DNA of 64,000 nt from Flavobacterium silvisoli (GTDB lineage Bacteria; Bacteroidota; Bacteroidia; Flavobacteriales; Flavobacteriaceae): assembly GCF_004329815.1 (NCBI RefSeq), contig NZ_SJPE01000011.1, positions 47,492 through 111,491 on the forward strand, read 5' to 3'. The translations under genes were made by a program, and so were the position numbers. Shown here piece after piece: positions 9,236-18,678 of this stretch. The notes under the pieces are model-generated. The model did not search any database and was not told the DNA's origin. It saw only the letters and a program-made list of their open reading frames with translations. How positions within the stretch are numbered: the first letter of the stretch is position 1; every line of letters starts with the position of its first letter.

Positions 9236-9978
9236 TATTTAAAAATCATGATTAGTCTTTCACTACTGTTTTTGTGGAATTTCTTCAGTTTGTAATCGCC
9301 AAAAGTGTCTAACAAATAAATTCCGGCCTCATTCATCATACGCTGAAAATCTTCCAACGTATAGGCTCTTACTTTTTCAACGTAATGATGCGGACAACCA
9401 TTGTCTTCAAAATCAATTTCCTTGATAATGAATCCATCTGAAACATAGCGTTTGATATGGAAAACAATACCGTCAACTTCTTTGGTTTCTTCGGGAATCA
9501 AATTTTCAATCACTTGGTGCGCATTCATAAAATCAATCACGGCAAACCCATATTCCGAAAGACTTTCTTTAATAGCCAATAACGTTTTTAAATCATCGGC
9601 TTCGTTTTCAAAATACCCAAAACTGGTGAATAGGTTGAAAATCGCATCAAATTTCTGCTCAAACGGTTCGCGTTTGTCATGCACTACAAAGTGCAGGGTG
9701 TCGTTGGCATTTTTGTTGGCTTCGGCTATACTGTTTTCTGACAAATCGGCCCCGATGACATCGTAGCCCAATTGGTTCAAATAAATCGAATGACGGCCTT
9801 TACCACAAGCCAAATCCAAGACTTTGGCTTTTTCGGGCAGGTTTAAATAATGGGTAAGATTGTCCATGAAGATTTGCGCTTCACGGTAATTCCGATCTTT
9901 ATATAAAATATGGTAATACGGGGTATCAAACCAAGAGGCATACCAATTTTCGGCTTTACAATTTGCAGTATCTGACAT
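9235..9978 (-). CDS. Class I SAM-dependent methyltransferase
   Basis: 247 residues. Motif I, KVLDLACGKGRHS, is near residue 55, followed by VIGADLSENSIAEA (acidic residue binding the SAM ribose). The remaining Rossmann core includes FDAIFNLFTSFGYF. The substrate is unknown; the overall pattern resembles small-molecule methyltransferases rather than RNA enzymes. It is co-transcribed with the ZIP transporter (one-base overlap) and divergent from the RNA methyltransferase gene at 10067. Confidence 0.85.
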   Translation of the reverse strand: MSDTANCKAENWYASWFDTPYYHILYKDRNYREAQIFMDNLTHYLNLPEKAKVLDLACGKGRHSIYLNQLGYDVIGADLSENSIAEANKNANDTLHFVVHDKREPFEQKFDAIFNLFTSFGYFENEADDLKTLLAIKESLSEYGFAVIDFMNAHQVIENLIPEETKEVDGIVFHIKRYVSDGFIIKEIDFEDNGCPHHYVEKVRAYTLEDFQRMMNEAGIYLLDTFGDYKLKKFHKNSSERLIMIFK

Positions 9979-10018
9979 TTATTCTTTTCAAATGAATTCT
10001 GAACGTGCAAATTTAGTG

Positions 10019-10026
10019 TATTTTTG
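10019..10026 (+). promoter_or_regulatory. TAnnTTTG box for the THUMP methyltransferase gene
   Basis: TATTTTTG matches the Bacteroidota -7 consensus. It places transcription start near 10032, which excludes the in-frame ATG at 9992 and supports the ATG at 10067. Confidence 0.55.
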
Positions 10027-10066
10027 CCGAGGATTTTCAAATTTGGAATTCGAATTACAGCGGATT

Positions 10067-11239
10067 ATGGAGAACTTTAAAATGATAGCCAAAACCTTTT
10101 TTGGTTTTGAAGAAATACTGGCGAAAGAATTACAGCAATTGGGAGCGCAGGATATTGAAATCGGCACACGCGCCGTCAGTTTCAAAGGGGATAAGGGATT
10201 TATGTACAAAGCCAATTTATCGTTGCGTACGGCTTTGAAAATTTTAAAACCCATCTATCATTTTCGGGCTTTTAACGATCAAAGTTTGTATAAAGGAATT
10301 TCAAACATAGACTGGTCTAAGTATTTGAATGCCAATCAAACATTTGTGATTGATACGACGATACATTCCGATCATTTCAAGCATTCGCAATTCGTTTCCC
10401 AAAAAGCGAAAGATGCCATCGTTGACCAGTTTCGCGAGAAGTTTGGCCAACGCCCGAGCATCGACAAAGACTTTCCTGATTTGCGAATCAACATCCACAT
10501 TGACCGCGACCAATGTTCGGTTTCTTTGGATACTTCGGGAGCATCATTGCACCACAGAGGGTATAGAACGGCGACCAATATTGCTCCGATTAATGAAGTG
10601 TTAGCGGCAGGTATGCTGTTGTTGTCGGGCTGGGACGGCAGTTGTGATTTCCTCGACCCGATGTGTGGTTCGGGAACCATTTTGGCCGAAGCGGCCATGA
10701 TTGCCTGTAATATTCCGGCCAACATTAACCGTAAAGAATTTGCCTTTGAAAAATGGAACGACTGGGACAATGATTTGTTCGATCAGATTATCGATTCACT
10801 CATGAAGAAAACCAAAGAGTTCCATTATACGATTACCGGTTATGACAAAGCGCCAAGCGCAGTCAACAAAGCCAAAGACAATATTGCTAATGCCAATTTA
10901 GACGATTACGTGACGGTACAGCAAGCTAATTTTTTTGATACCAAAAAGGAAAATGCCGGTCCGTTGCACATGGTCTTCAATCCGCCGTATGGTGAGCGTT
11001 TGGATATCGATTTGGAGCGTTTTTACCGCGAATTGGGGGATACCTTGAAAAACAATTATCCAAATACGAATGCTTGGTTTATCACAGCCAATTTGGAAGC
11101 GTTGAAATTTGTGGGCTTGCGACCTTCTCGCAAAATCAAACTTTTTAACGGTAGTTTAGAAGCGCGCCTCGTAAAATACGAAATGTATGCCGGCAGTAAG
11201 AGAACAAAGTTTCAAACCAATACGGATGACATAGATTAA
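10067..11239 (+). CDS. THUMP-domain RNA methyltransferase (RlmL N-terminal type)
   Basis: 390 residues. The N-terminal ferredoxin-like/THUMP part covers residues 1-155 (FFGFEEILAKEL; DLRINIHIDRDQCSVSLDTSG). A Rossmann methyltransferase follows with FLDPMCGSGTILAEAAMIA and the base-flipping motif FNPPYGERLD, typical of N2-guanine or N6-adenine methylation. It corresponds to the first half of E. coli RlmL (m2G2445 of 23S rRNA); the exact target is inferred. The frame is open from 9992, but residues before MENFKM have no family similarity and would overlap the promoter. A shared terminator follows at once. Confidence 0.88.
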   Translation: MENFKMIAKTFFGFEEILAKELQQLGAQDIEIGTRAVSFKGDKGFMYKANLSLRTALKILKPIYHFRAFNDQSLYKGISNIDWSKYLNANQTFVIDTTIHSDHFKHSQFVSQKAKDAIVDQFREKFGQRPSIDKDFPDLRINIHIDRDQCSVSLDTSGASLHHRGYRTATNIAPINEVLAAGMLLLSGWDGSCDFLDPMCGSGTILAEAAMIACNIPANINRKEFAFEKWNDWDNDLFDQIIDSLMKKTKEFHYTITGYDKAPSAVNKAKDNIANANLDDYVTVQQANFFDTKKENAGPLHMVFNPPYGERLDIDLERFYRELGDTLKNNYPNTNAWFITANLEALKFVGLRPSRKIKLFNGSLEARLVKYEMYAGSKRTKFQTNTDDID

Positions 11240-11268
11240 AAAAAAGCCCTCAACGGGGGGCTTTTTTT
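11238..11268. terminator. Bidirectional terminator
   Basis: AAAAAAAGCCC pairs with GGGCTTTTTTT, with loop TCAACGGGG. It separates the convergent RNA methyltransferase and metal-efflux adaptor genes; its first bases overlap the stop codon of the former. Confidence 0.85.
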
Positions 11269-11278
11269 ATAGATAGAA

Positions 11279-12409
11279 TTATTCGTCTGATTTGTTTTTG
11301 AGTTTCATCAGCAGGGTATAAGCCCCTTGGGTCACGATGCTTTTTCCGTTGAAGTTTTCACCGTTGACAATTTCGATAAACCCATTTTCACGCGTACCGG
11401 TGGTGACTTCGGTGATTTTGAAGTTGGTTTTGTCCAATGCGGTAAAAATGTATTCTTTGCCTTCAAAGGTGACCACGGCGGCTTCGGGCAAGGTTAAAAC
11501 GTTGTGGCTTTTGATTTCAATTTCGGCATTCATGTACATTCCCGGCAAGAGCGTTTTGTCATAGTCTTCAAAATGACAGTGCACTTCCGCCGAATGCTCG
11601 TCGATTGACAAATCTTTGCTAATCAAAATAATTTCGCATTGATGCTTGTTCTCGGGCTGGTTGTTGGTGTAGGCCACTAATTTTTGTCCGATAGCCAATT
11701 TGGTGATGTCTTTTTCAAAAACTTTCAAATTGAGATGAATGTCGGTGGGATTGATCAATTCAAACAACACGTCGGCCGGATTGACATATTTGCCAATATT
11801 GACATTTACTTTGGAAACAAATCCGGTGATGGGCGCATACACGTTCACGCTTTTAGAAATGTTCTTTTCGGATAAGGTGTTCGGATTGACATTGATTAAT
11901 TTCAGTTTTTCGCCCAAAGCATTCAATGTGATACGCAACGTTTTATAATCGGCATCGGCCATTTGGTAGACTTTGTCGCTGCTGGCCTGGTTTTGATTGA
12001 GTTCTTTTTGACGGTCGTATTCTTTTTCGGCAAAATACAGGCGCGACTTGGTTGTGAGGTAATCCTGTTGCAATTGAACGTATTGCTGGTCTTCCATCGT
12101 GGCGATTATTTGGCCTTTGTTGATGTGCATTCCGGGTAATAATTGCGTGGATTTTAAATAACCGCCCAACGGCATACTGATGGATACCAGATTTTGCGGG
12201 GGTACATCAATTTGTCCGTTTACTTTCAAGACCGCTGACAATGATTTTTTTTCCAATTGTCCCAAAGCCAAATCGGCATTTTTCAATTGGGCTTCGGTTA
12301 GCGATACGGTGGTTTCGTTTATTGTTTCGGGTTTTGCAGCCGGTTCTTCTTTTTTGGACTGACAACTCAAAACCAATAGTCCTGTTAAGGTTATGATGAT
12401 CTTTTTCAT
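11279..12409 (-). CDS. RND efflux periplasmic adaptor (membrane fusion protein)
   Basis: 376 residues. Lipoprotein signal LLVLSCQSKKEE (Cys about residue 16) anchors it to the inner membrane. The order is a beta-barrel strand, a lipoyl-like half (INKGQIIATMEDQQYVQLQ), an alpha-helical hairpin (about 115-175), a second lipoyl half (VYAPITGFVSKVNVNIGKYV) and a C-terminal membrane-proximal domain. It is a CusB/CzcB relative that joins the inner-membrane pump to the outer-membrane channel. It starts 3 bases after the pump gene stop, so the genes are one operon. Metal specificity is inferred from the CzcA-type pump. Confidence 0.92.
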   Translation of the reverse strand: MKKIIITLTGLLVLSCQSKKEEPAAKPETINETTVSLTEAQLKNADLALGQLEKKSLSAVLKVNGQIDVPPQNLVSISMPLGGYLKSTQLLPGMHINKGQIIATMEDQQYVQLQQDYLTTKSRLYFAEKEYDRQKELNQNQASSDKVYQMADADYKTLRITLNALGEKLKLINVNPNTLSEKNISKSVNVYAPITGFVSKVNVNIGKYVNPADVLFELINPTDIHLNLKVFEKDITKLAIGQKLVAYTNNQPENKHQCEIILISKDLSIDEHSAEVHCHFEDYDKTLLPGMYMNAEIEIKSHNVLTLPEAAVVTFEGKEYIFTALDKTNFKITEVTTGTRENGFIEIVNGENFNGKSIVTQGAYTLLMKLKNKSDE

Positions 12410-12412
12410 ATG

Positions 12413-15400
12413 TTAATTTTTTGAAGTAAGGTAATGGAGTTCGATTACGGCATCGTTGTACTGATTGACCATGTTGATGTAATCGTTTTGTATGGCAATA
12501 CTCTGGTGAATAAGCATCACCCAGTCGAGATAGTTAATCTCCCCGTTATAGAATTGTTTGTTCGCAGTAGCCGTAATGGTTTTTGCATTGGGCAAGGCCG
12601 TTTTTTCATAATATTCTAAGCGTTCGGCACTTTTTTGATATTGCAATTGGGTGTTTAAAAGCAACTGTTGCAGTTCCATTTTTCCTTTTTGATATTCGTT
12701 ATCGGCCATGGTTTCAGACAGTTTTGACGCTTTAATCTTTGCCCGTTGTGCGCCGCCAAATAAAGGAATCCCTAGTCCAAATTGTACCGATTGGAAACGG
12801 GTGCTTTTGTCATAATACACGTTGTCAGCTCCGGTTCCGGTGATGGTCGCGCTGTTGTATCCCAGTGTAATGCTCGGTAACAGTTTGGAACGTTCCGCCT
12901 TGGTGGCTGCCAAGGTCACTTTCTTTTGTTGTTCCAACACCTGAATTGTTGGGTGTTTGGCCACGGCAGTACTGTCGGCTGAAACGGTCAAAGCCAATTT
13001 CAATTGGTCAGTTTCGGGAACGACAAGGGTTTCGGAATTTAACGTCAACTGAAATTTACTTTGCAAAACGGCTTTTTCCTGCTGAAGTTGGGCCAACTGG
13101 GTTTGTATGGTTCCCTGTTGGGTTTCGGCTGTGGTTTTTTCCAGAATGTTGCTTTCGCCTTTTTTGAAACGCAGCGTGGCTTTTTGGGCAAACACACTAA
13201 ACAGACTGTCGCTTCGTTGCAGCAAACGCTCTTTTTCGGACAGATACACCAGTGCATAAAACAGTTGGGTTACTTCTTTTTTCAATTCGGCTTCTTTCAA
13301 AGCCACGTTTAGGGTCGCTGTTTTCCACTCTTCGGTATACAATTTTTTTTGTCGGCTGTAGACCGTTGGGAAGTTGAAGGATTGGGCAATGCCAATGCGG
13401 TTATCGTTATAGAAACTGTTGATTTGCCCGTAGTCACCGGTAATATTGGTGGCCGGTACATTGGCCGCTGTTTTGATCAATTGTTTTTGATAATCGGCTT
13501 TCAAGCGTTCGTTTTTTACCGTTGCATTGTTTTTCAGTGCCGTTTCGATAGCGGCCTCCAAACGTATTGGGTTTTGGGCTTCGGCTTTGGTAAACGACAA
13601 AGTAACCAATAGAACAATCAGTGTAGCGGTTTTGTTGAGGGGTTTCATGTTCAATCCTTTTTCAAAAGTGATGTATAAGATAGGAAGTACAAAAAGCGTT
13701 AAGAACGTGGCAATCATTAGACCGCCAATCACAACGGTAGCCAGTGGTCGTTGCACTTCGGCACCGGCGCCATTACTCAGTGCCATTGGTAAAAAGCCCA
13801 ATGAGGCTACAAAAGCAGTCATCAATACAGGGCGTAAACGGACTTTGGTTCCCATGAGGACGATGCGGTGTAAATCGGTCAGGCCTTCTTTTCTCAGTTG
13901 GTTGAATTCGGATATCAGTACAATACCGTTTAGAACGGCCACACCAAAGAGGGCTATAAAACCAACTCCGGCACTGATGCTGAACGGCATGCCGCGCAGG
14001 GCTAAAAAGAAAATACCGCCTATGGCCGAAAGTGGAATAGCGGAATAAATGAGCAATCCCTGTTTGACCGAATTAAAAGCGAAGAACAATAAAACAAAAA
14101 TCAGCAACAAAGATACCGGAACAGCAATCATCAGACGATCTTTGGCTTTGTTCAGGTTTTCGAATGCTCCGCCATAGGTAGTGTAGTAGCCGGTTGGCAG
14201 TTTGATTTGTTTCTCTACTTTTTGTTGCAATTCGTGTACGATGCTTTGCACGTCGCGGCCTCTGACGTTGAATCCAACCACAATGCGCCGTTTGGCATCT
14301 TCGCGCTGAATTTGGTTTGGACCGTTTTTGATGCTCACATCTGCCAATTGGGATAACGGAATCTGAGTGCCTTGTGGCGTAGGGATTAAAAGGTTTTGTA
14401 CATCTTCAAGATCTTTTCGTTGGTAGCTGTTGAGGCGAACCACCAGGTCAAAACGTTTTTCGCCTTCAAAAACCAATCCGGTGGTTTGTCCGGCAAAGGC
14501 TGTATTGACTACTTTGTTGATGTCATCAATGCTCAAATGGTATTGCGCAATGGTGTTTCTGTTGTAATCTATGACTACTTGCGGCATACCGGTTATGGGT
14601 TCTATGAACAGGTTTTGAGCGCCTTCGACTGATGAGACAATTTTGCCCAATTTATCCGCATAAACGGCAAGAGTATCTAAATTTTCACCAAATATTTTGC
14701 ATACCACATCCTGGCGCGCTCCGGTCATCAATTCGTTAAAACGCATTTGCACCGGATATTGAAATCCGACGGTTATACCGGGCACATCTTCTAACGCTTT
14801 ACTCATTTTTTCCGCCATTTCATTAAAGGTTTTGGCTGATTTCCATTCCTCTTTGTCTTTCATAATGACCATCATATCACCGGCTTCCATGGGCATTGGG
14901 TCGGTGGGGACTTCGCCGCTGCCTATCTTGGTGACTACTTTTTCCACTTCGGGGAATTGGGACTTTAAAATATGAGCTGCTTTTTGCGTACTGGCAATGG
15001 TGGTTGTTAAGTTGCTTCCGGTGAGGACGCGGGTATCTACGGCAAAGTCGCCTTCTTCGAGTGCCGGAATGAATTCGCCTCCCAAAGAACTCAACGTAAT
15101 GACGGCCACTACAAAAAGACCCATCACGGAAATAATCACGGTTTTTGAATAACCGAGGATTTTCTCTAAAGCATGTTGGTATTTGATTTCAATCCAAATC
15201 ATCATGCGGTCTGAAAAATTGGGTTCGTGTTTGATTTTTTTGCTCAAAAACAGCGAACTCATCATCGGAATATAGGTTAAGGAAAGCAAAAATGCCCCCA
15301 ATAAAGCGAAAGCCACCGTTTGCGCCATTGGTTTAAACATTTTGCCTTCAATACCTTCTAAGGTGAAAATGGGTAAGTACACAATCAGGATGATGATTTG

Positions 15401-16765
15401 CCCGAATACGGCGCTGTTCATCATTTTTCCGGCAGCGCTTTCCACCGTTTTATCCATTTTGGGTTGCGATAAAGCTTCTACATTGCTGAATTTTTTACTG
15501 TGAGCCAGTTGGTGCATTACGGCTTCGACGATGATGACGGCTCCGTCAACAATCAATCCGAAATCTAAAGCTCCCAAGCTCATCAGGTTGCCGCTTACGC
15601 CAAAAGTGTTCATGAGGATGATGGCAAACAACATAGCCAGCGGAATCACCGAGGCCACTAATAATCCGGCTCGGAAATTACCGAGAAACAACACTAAAAC
15701 AAAAATTACAATCAGGGCACCTTCCAATAAATTTTTTTCTACAGTACCAATAGCGTGATCGACCATTTTGGTTCGGTCTAAAAACGGCTCAATCACCACA
15801 CCTTCGGGTAAGGTTTTTTGAATTTGTGCCACGCGTTCTTTCACGTTTTTGATGACATCACTGCTGTTAGCCCCTTTGAGCATCATTACAACAGCTCCCG
15901 AAACTTCGCCTTCATCGTTATAACACATGGCGCCGTAGCGGGTAGCAAACCCAATTTTGACATCGGCTACATCACGAATAAACAATGGGGTTCCCGAGGC
16001 TTCGGTTCTGATGGCGATGTTTTGAATGTCTTCGACAGTACCAATTAATCCTTCGCTTCGGATGAATAGGGAAGTAGCGCCTTTTTCGATATAAGCCCCG
16101 CCGGTATTTTGGTTGTTTTTTTCGACGGCAGTAAAGACATCGGCTATGGTGAGTCCGAGCGACTGTAGCTTATTGGGGTTTACTGCAATTTCGTATTGTT
16201 TTAATTTCCCGCCAAAACTGCTGACTTCGGCCACCCCTTTTACGCCCAGTAACTGCCTTCTGACAATCCAATCCTGAATGGTGCGCAATTCGGTTTCGGT
16301 GTATTTTTTTTCATAGCCTTTTTTGGGGCGAACGACGTATTGGTAAATTTCACCCAAACCGGTAGAAACCGGTCCCAGCTCGGGAGTCCCAATACCTTGC
16401 GGGATTTCGGTTTGTACTTTTTGCAAGCGCTCGGCTACTTGCTGGCGCGCCCAATAGATGTCGGTTTCATCATCAAAAACAATGGTGACCAATGACAAGC
16501 CGAAACGCGAAAAACTTCGGATTTCCTTTAATCCGGAAATGTTGGTATTGGCTTGTTCTATGGGGAAGGTTACCAACCGTTCAATATCGGTGGCTCCGAA
16601 TGAGGGAGCAATGGTGATAACTTGTACCTGATTGTTGGTGATATCGGGTACCGCATCAATGGGTAATTTAGTGGTTTCGTATATACCGTAACCTACAAGG
16701 GCAATAACCATGAGCCCTACCAAGAGTTTGTTCCTAACAGAAAACTCGATAATTTTATTTAGCAT
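12413..16765 (-). CDS. CzcA-type heavy-metal RND pump fused to a TolC-like channel
   Basis: 1450 residues. Residues 1-1035 are an RND pump: 12 membrane helices, two large periplasmic loops, and helix 4 with LDFGLIVDGAVIIVEAV, which keeps both Asp and the Glu of the CzcA proton relay (Zn/Co/Cd/Ni group). Residues 1040-1450 are an outer-membrane factor of the TolC/CzcC kind (long coiled coils, repeated halves). Such fusions are common in Bacteroidota. The junction is unusual: MKPLNKTATLIVLL...KAEAQ is a complete signal peptide beginning at Met1040 (ATG at 13648), with AAAGGA nine bases upstream. The channel may therefore be cleaved off or separately initiated. The adaptor gene follows after 3 bases. 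Confidence 0.92.
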   Translation of the reverse strand: MLNKIIEFSVRNKLLVGLMVIALVGYGIYETTKLPIDAVPDITNNQVQVITIAPSFGATDIERLVTFPIEQANTNISGLKEIRSFSRFGLSLVTIVFDDETDIYWARQQVAERLQKVQTEIPQGIGTPELGPVSTGLGEIYQYVVRPKKGYEKKYTETELRTIQDWIVRRQLLGVKGVAEVSSFGGKLKQYEIAVNPNKLQSLGLTIADVFTAVEKNNQNTGGAYIEKGATSLFIRSEGLIGTVEDIQNIAIRTEASGTPLFIRDVADVKIGFATRYGAMCYNDEGEVSGAVVMMLKGANSSDVIKNVKERVAQIQKTLPEGVVIEPFLDRTKMVDHAIGTVEKNLLEGALIVIFVLVLFLGNFRAGLLVASVIPLAMLFAIILMNTFGVSGNLMSLGALDFGLIVDGAVIIVEAVMHQLAHSKKFSNVEALSQPKMDKTVESAAGKMMNSAVFGQIIILIVYLPIFTLEGIEGKMFKPMAQTVAFALLGAFLLSLTYIPMMSSLFLSKKIKHEPNFSDRMMIWIEIKYQHALEKILGYSKTVIISVMGLFVVAVITLSSLGGEFIPALEEGDFAVDTRVLTGSNLTTTIASTQKAAHILKSQFPEVEKVVTKIGSGEVPTDPMPMEAGDMMVIMKDKEEWKSAKTFNEMAEKMSKALEDVPGITVGFQYPVQMRFNELMTGARQDVVCKIFGENLDTLAVYADKLGKIVSSVEGAQNLFIEPITGMPQVVIDYNRNTIAQYHLSIDDINKVVNTAFAGQTTGLVFEGEKRFDLVVRLNSYQRKDLEDVQNLLIPTPQGTQIPLSQLADVSIKNGPNQIQREDAKRRIVVGFNVRGRDVQSIVHELQQKVEKQIKLPTGYYTTYGGAFENLNKAKDRLMIAVPVSLLLIFVLLFFAFNSVKQGLLIYSAIPLSAIGGIFFLALRGMPFSISAGVGFIALFGVAVLNGIVLISEFNQLRKEGLTDLHRIVLMGTKVRLRPVLMTAFVASLGFLPMALSNGAGAEVQRPLATVVIGGLMIATFLTLFVLPILYITFEKGLNMKPLNKTATLIVLLVTLSFTKAEAQNPIRLEAAIETALKNNATVKNERLKADYQKQLIKTAANVPATNITGDYGQINSFYNDNRIGIAQSFNFPTVYSRQKKLYTEEWKTATLNVALKEAELKKEVTQLFYALVYLSEKERLLQRSDSLFSVFAQKATLRFKKGESNILEKTTAETQQGTIQTQLAQLQQEKAVLQSKFQLTLNSETLVVPETDQLKLALTVSADSTAVAKHPTIQVLEQQKKVTLAATKAERSKLLPSITLGYNSATITGTGADNVYYDKSTRFQSVQFGLGIPLFGGAQRAKIKASKLSETMADNEYQKGKMELQQLLLNTQLQYQKSAERLEYYEKTALPNAKTITATANKQFYNGEINYLDWVMLIHQSIAIQNDYINMVNQYNDAVIELHYLTSKN
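13646..13663 (-). promoter_or_regulatory. Possible internal start and RBS for the TolC-like half
   Basis: On the minus strand AAAGGA precedes the in-frame ATG at 13648 by six bases, and the following codons encode a complete signal peptide. Shine-Dalgarno sequences are rare in this genome, which makes this one stand out. Independent initiation is an inference. Confidence 0.4.
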
Positions 16766-16853
16766 GAATGTAACTATTAATTAGTTTTTACTTCGATAAG
16801 AGACAAATCAAGAGTCTTTTTACAGAACACATGATTTTTATTGAGATAAAAAA

Positions 16854-17240
16854 CTAACTAATTTTGGGCGGTTGCCAAATACTGTTGTAAGAATGAGTCG
16901 TAAGGACTTCTTTGTAGTAATTGGGCGTATTTTTGGCTGTTACAAATAAAGCCTGTTTTTCGATAGTGAATTTGTGTTCGGGAATCAGAGAAATAAAATT
17001 TGGAGAACTACAATTGTCATGGGTCTTGAAAGGCAACTTCATGTCTTTGTCGTGGTCATGGTCGTTGACATCACCATGGGCGTAATGAATGCACAAAAAC
17101 TGCCATACTGAAATTTCGGGTTTTTCTTTTTTATGCTCGTCATAGTGTTCGGCCATAGCAGGTAGCTTCAACAACTCGTGGAATTCGGTTGTCGAAAATA
17201 AGTAAAGCGATAAAAAGGCCAAGGCCAATATTCGTTTCAT
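16854..17240 (-). CDS. Small exported protein with His/Asp-rich segment, in the metal-efflux operon
   Basis: 128 residues with an N-terminal signal peptide or anchor (MKRILALAFLSLYLFSTTEF). A His/Asp-rich stretch HYAHGDVNDHDHDKDMK (about residues 52-68) looks like a metal-binding segment, and one free Cys lies on each side of it. I do not recognise a named family, but I recall similar short proteins ahead of CzcA-type pumps in flavobacteria. It is 88 bases upstream of the pump gene on the same strand. A periplasmic metal sensor or chaperone is plausible; this is inference from composition and position. Confidence 0.7.
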   Translation of the reverse strand: MKRILALAFLSLYLFSTTEFHELLKLPAMAEHYDEHKKEKPEISVWQFLCIHYAHGDVNDHDHDKDMKLPFKTHDNCSSPNFISLIPEHKFTIEKQALFVTAKNTPNYYKEVLTTHSYNSIWQPPKIS

Positions 17241-17481
17241 GCTAGGATTGAAATATTTAAATTTCGATTCACAAAGTTACTAACAAAAACGTTTTTGTTT
17301 GTATTGTTTGGAAAATTTAGAGTAATTCTACATAATTTGATTGTTATATTCTCTGTTTTGAAAATAATATATCCATCTCAACTTAAATCCTTCACAAAAA
17401 AATCTACTGTTAAATAAAATCCTAAATCCTCGAATCCTAAAACCTAATTCTTTTATCTTTGCCGACTGAAAATTACCTATA

Positions 17482-18612
17482 ATGAAATTTGAATTACTAG
17501 CGAATGATCCCAATTCGAAAGCCCGTGTCGGAACGATTACCACTGACCACGGAGTGATTGAAACCCCTATATTTATGCCGGTTGGAACTGTTGCCTCTGT
17601 TAAGGGGGTACACCAACGCGAATTAAAAGAAGAAGTTAATCCTGATATTATTTTGGGAAACACCTACCATTTATATTTGCGACCGCAAACCGATATTTTG
17701 GAAAAAGCCGGTGGTTTGCACCAGTTCATGAACTGGGACCGCAATATTCTGACCGATAGTGGCGGGTACCAAGTATATTCCCTTTCTTCCAACCGAAAAA
17801 TTAAAGAAGAAGGAGTGAAATTCAAATCACACATCGATGGTTCGTATCATTTCTTTACCCCCGAAAATGTGATGGAAATTCAACGCACTATTGGCGCCGA
17901 TATCATCATGGCATTCGATGAATGTACACCCTATCCGTGCGATTACCGTTATGCCCAACGTTCTATGCACATGACGCACCGATGGTTAGACAGATGTATC
18001 AATCATTTGGAAAAAGTACCGGTGAAGTACGGTTACGAGCAAACACTTTTTCCAATTGTTCAAGGAAGTACTTATAAAGACTTACGTCAACAATCAGCTG
18101 AGTATATTGCCAATGCCGGAGCTCAGGGCAACGCCATCGGAGGATTATCAGTAGGAGAGCCTGCCGAGGAAATGTATGCGATGACCGAAGTGGTCACTGC
18201 AATTCTGCCCCAAGACAAACCTCGTTATTTGATGGGAGTGGGAACGCCAATAAATATTCTGGAAAATATAGCTTTGGGAATTGATATGTTCGACTGTGTG
18301 ATGCCAACCCGGAATGCCCGTAACGGAATGTTATTTACGGCCAACGGAACCATCAATATCAAAAATAAAAAATGGGAAGATGATTTTTCTCCGATTGATG
18401 AAATGGGGCATACCTTTGTGGATACCGAGTATACCAAAGCCTACTTACGTCATTTGTTTGCCGCTAACGAATATCTGGGGAAACAGATTGCAACTATTCA
18501 CAATTTGGGTTTTTACATGTGGTTGGTTCGTGAAGCCAGAAAGCATATCTTAGCAGGAGATTTCAGAGTTTGGAAAGACATGATGGTGAAACAAATGAGC
18601 CAACGTCTATAG
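17482..18612 (+). CDS. tgt: tRNA-guanine(34) transglycosylase (queuine/preQ1 insertion)
   Basis: 376 residues. It exchanges G34 of GUN-anticodon tRNAs for the queuosine precursor. The active-site DSGGYQVYSL (Asp near residue 93), GGLSVGEP and MGVGTP motifs are present, and DMFDCVMPTRNARNG carries the nucleophile-side loop. The usual zinc site (CxCxxC followed by a His about 25 residues on) is not there: the region reads MGHTFVDTEYTKAYLRHL, with no Cys. A TAnnTTTG box (TATCTTTG) lies about 28 bases upstream of the ATG. lptG follows after 66 bases. Confidence 0.93.
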   Translation: MKFELLANDPNSKARVGTITTDHGVIETPIFMPVGTVASVKGVHQRELKEEVNPDIILGNTYHLYLRPQTDILEKAGGLHQFMNWDRNILTDSGGYQVYSLSSNRKIKEEGVKFKSHIDGSYHFFTPENVMEIQRTIGADIIMAFDECTPYPCDYRYAQRSMHMTHRWLDRCINHLEKVPVKYGYEQTLFPIVQGSTYKDLRQQSAEYIANAGAQGNAIGGLSVGEPAEEMYAMTEVVTAILPQDKPRYLMGVGTPINILENIALGIDMFDCVMPTRNARNGMLFTANGTINIKNKKWEDDFSPIDEMGHTFVDTEYTKAYLRHLFAANEYLGKQIATIHNLGFYMWLVREARKHILAGDFRVWKDMMVKQMSQRL

Positions 18613-18678
18613 AACTTTGCGGTACTTAGACTCGGCAGACCCATTAAAAGTCTAACTTTCTAAATAATCTAACAATCG

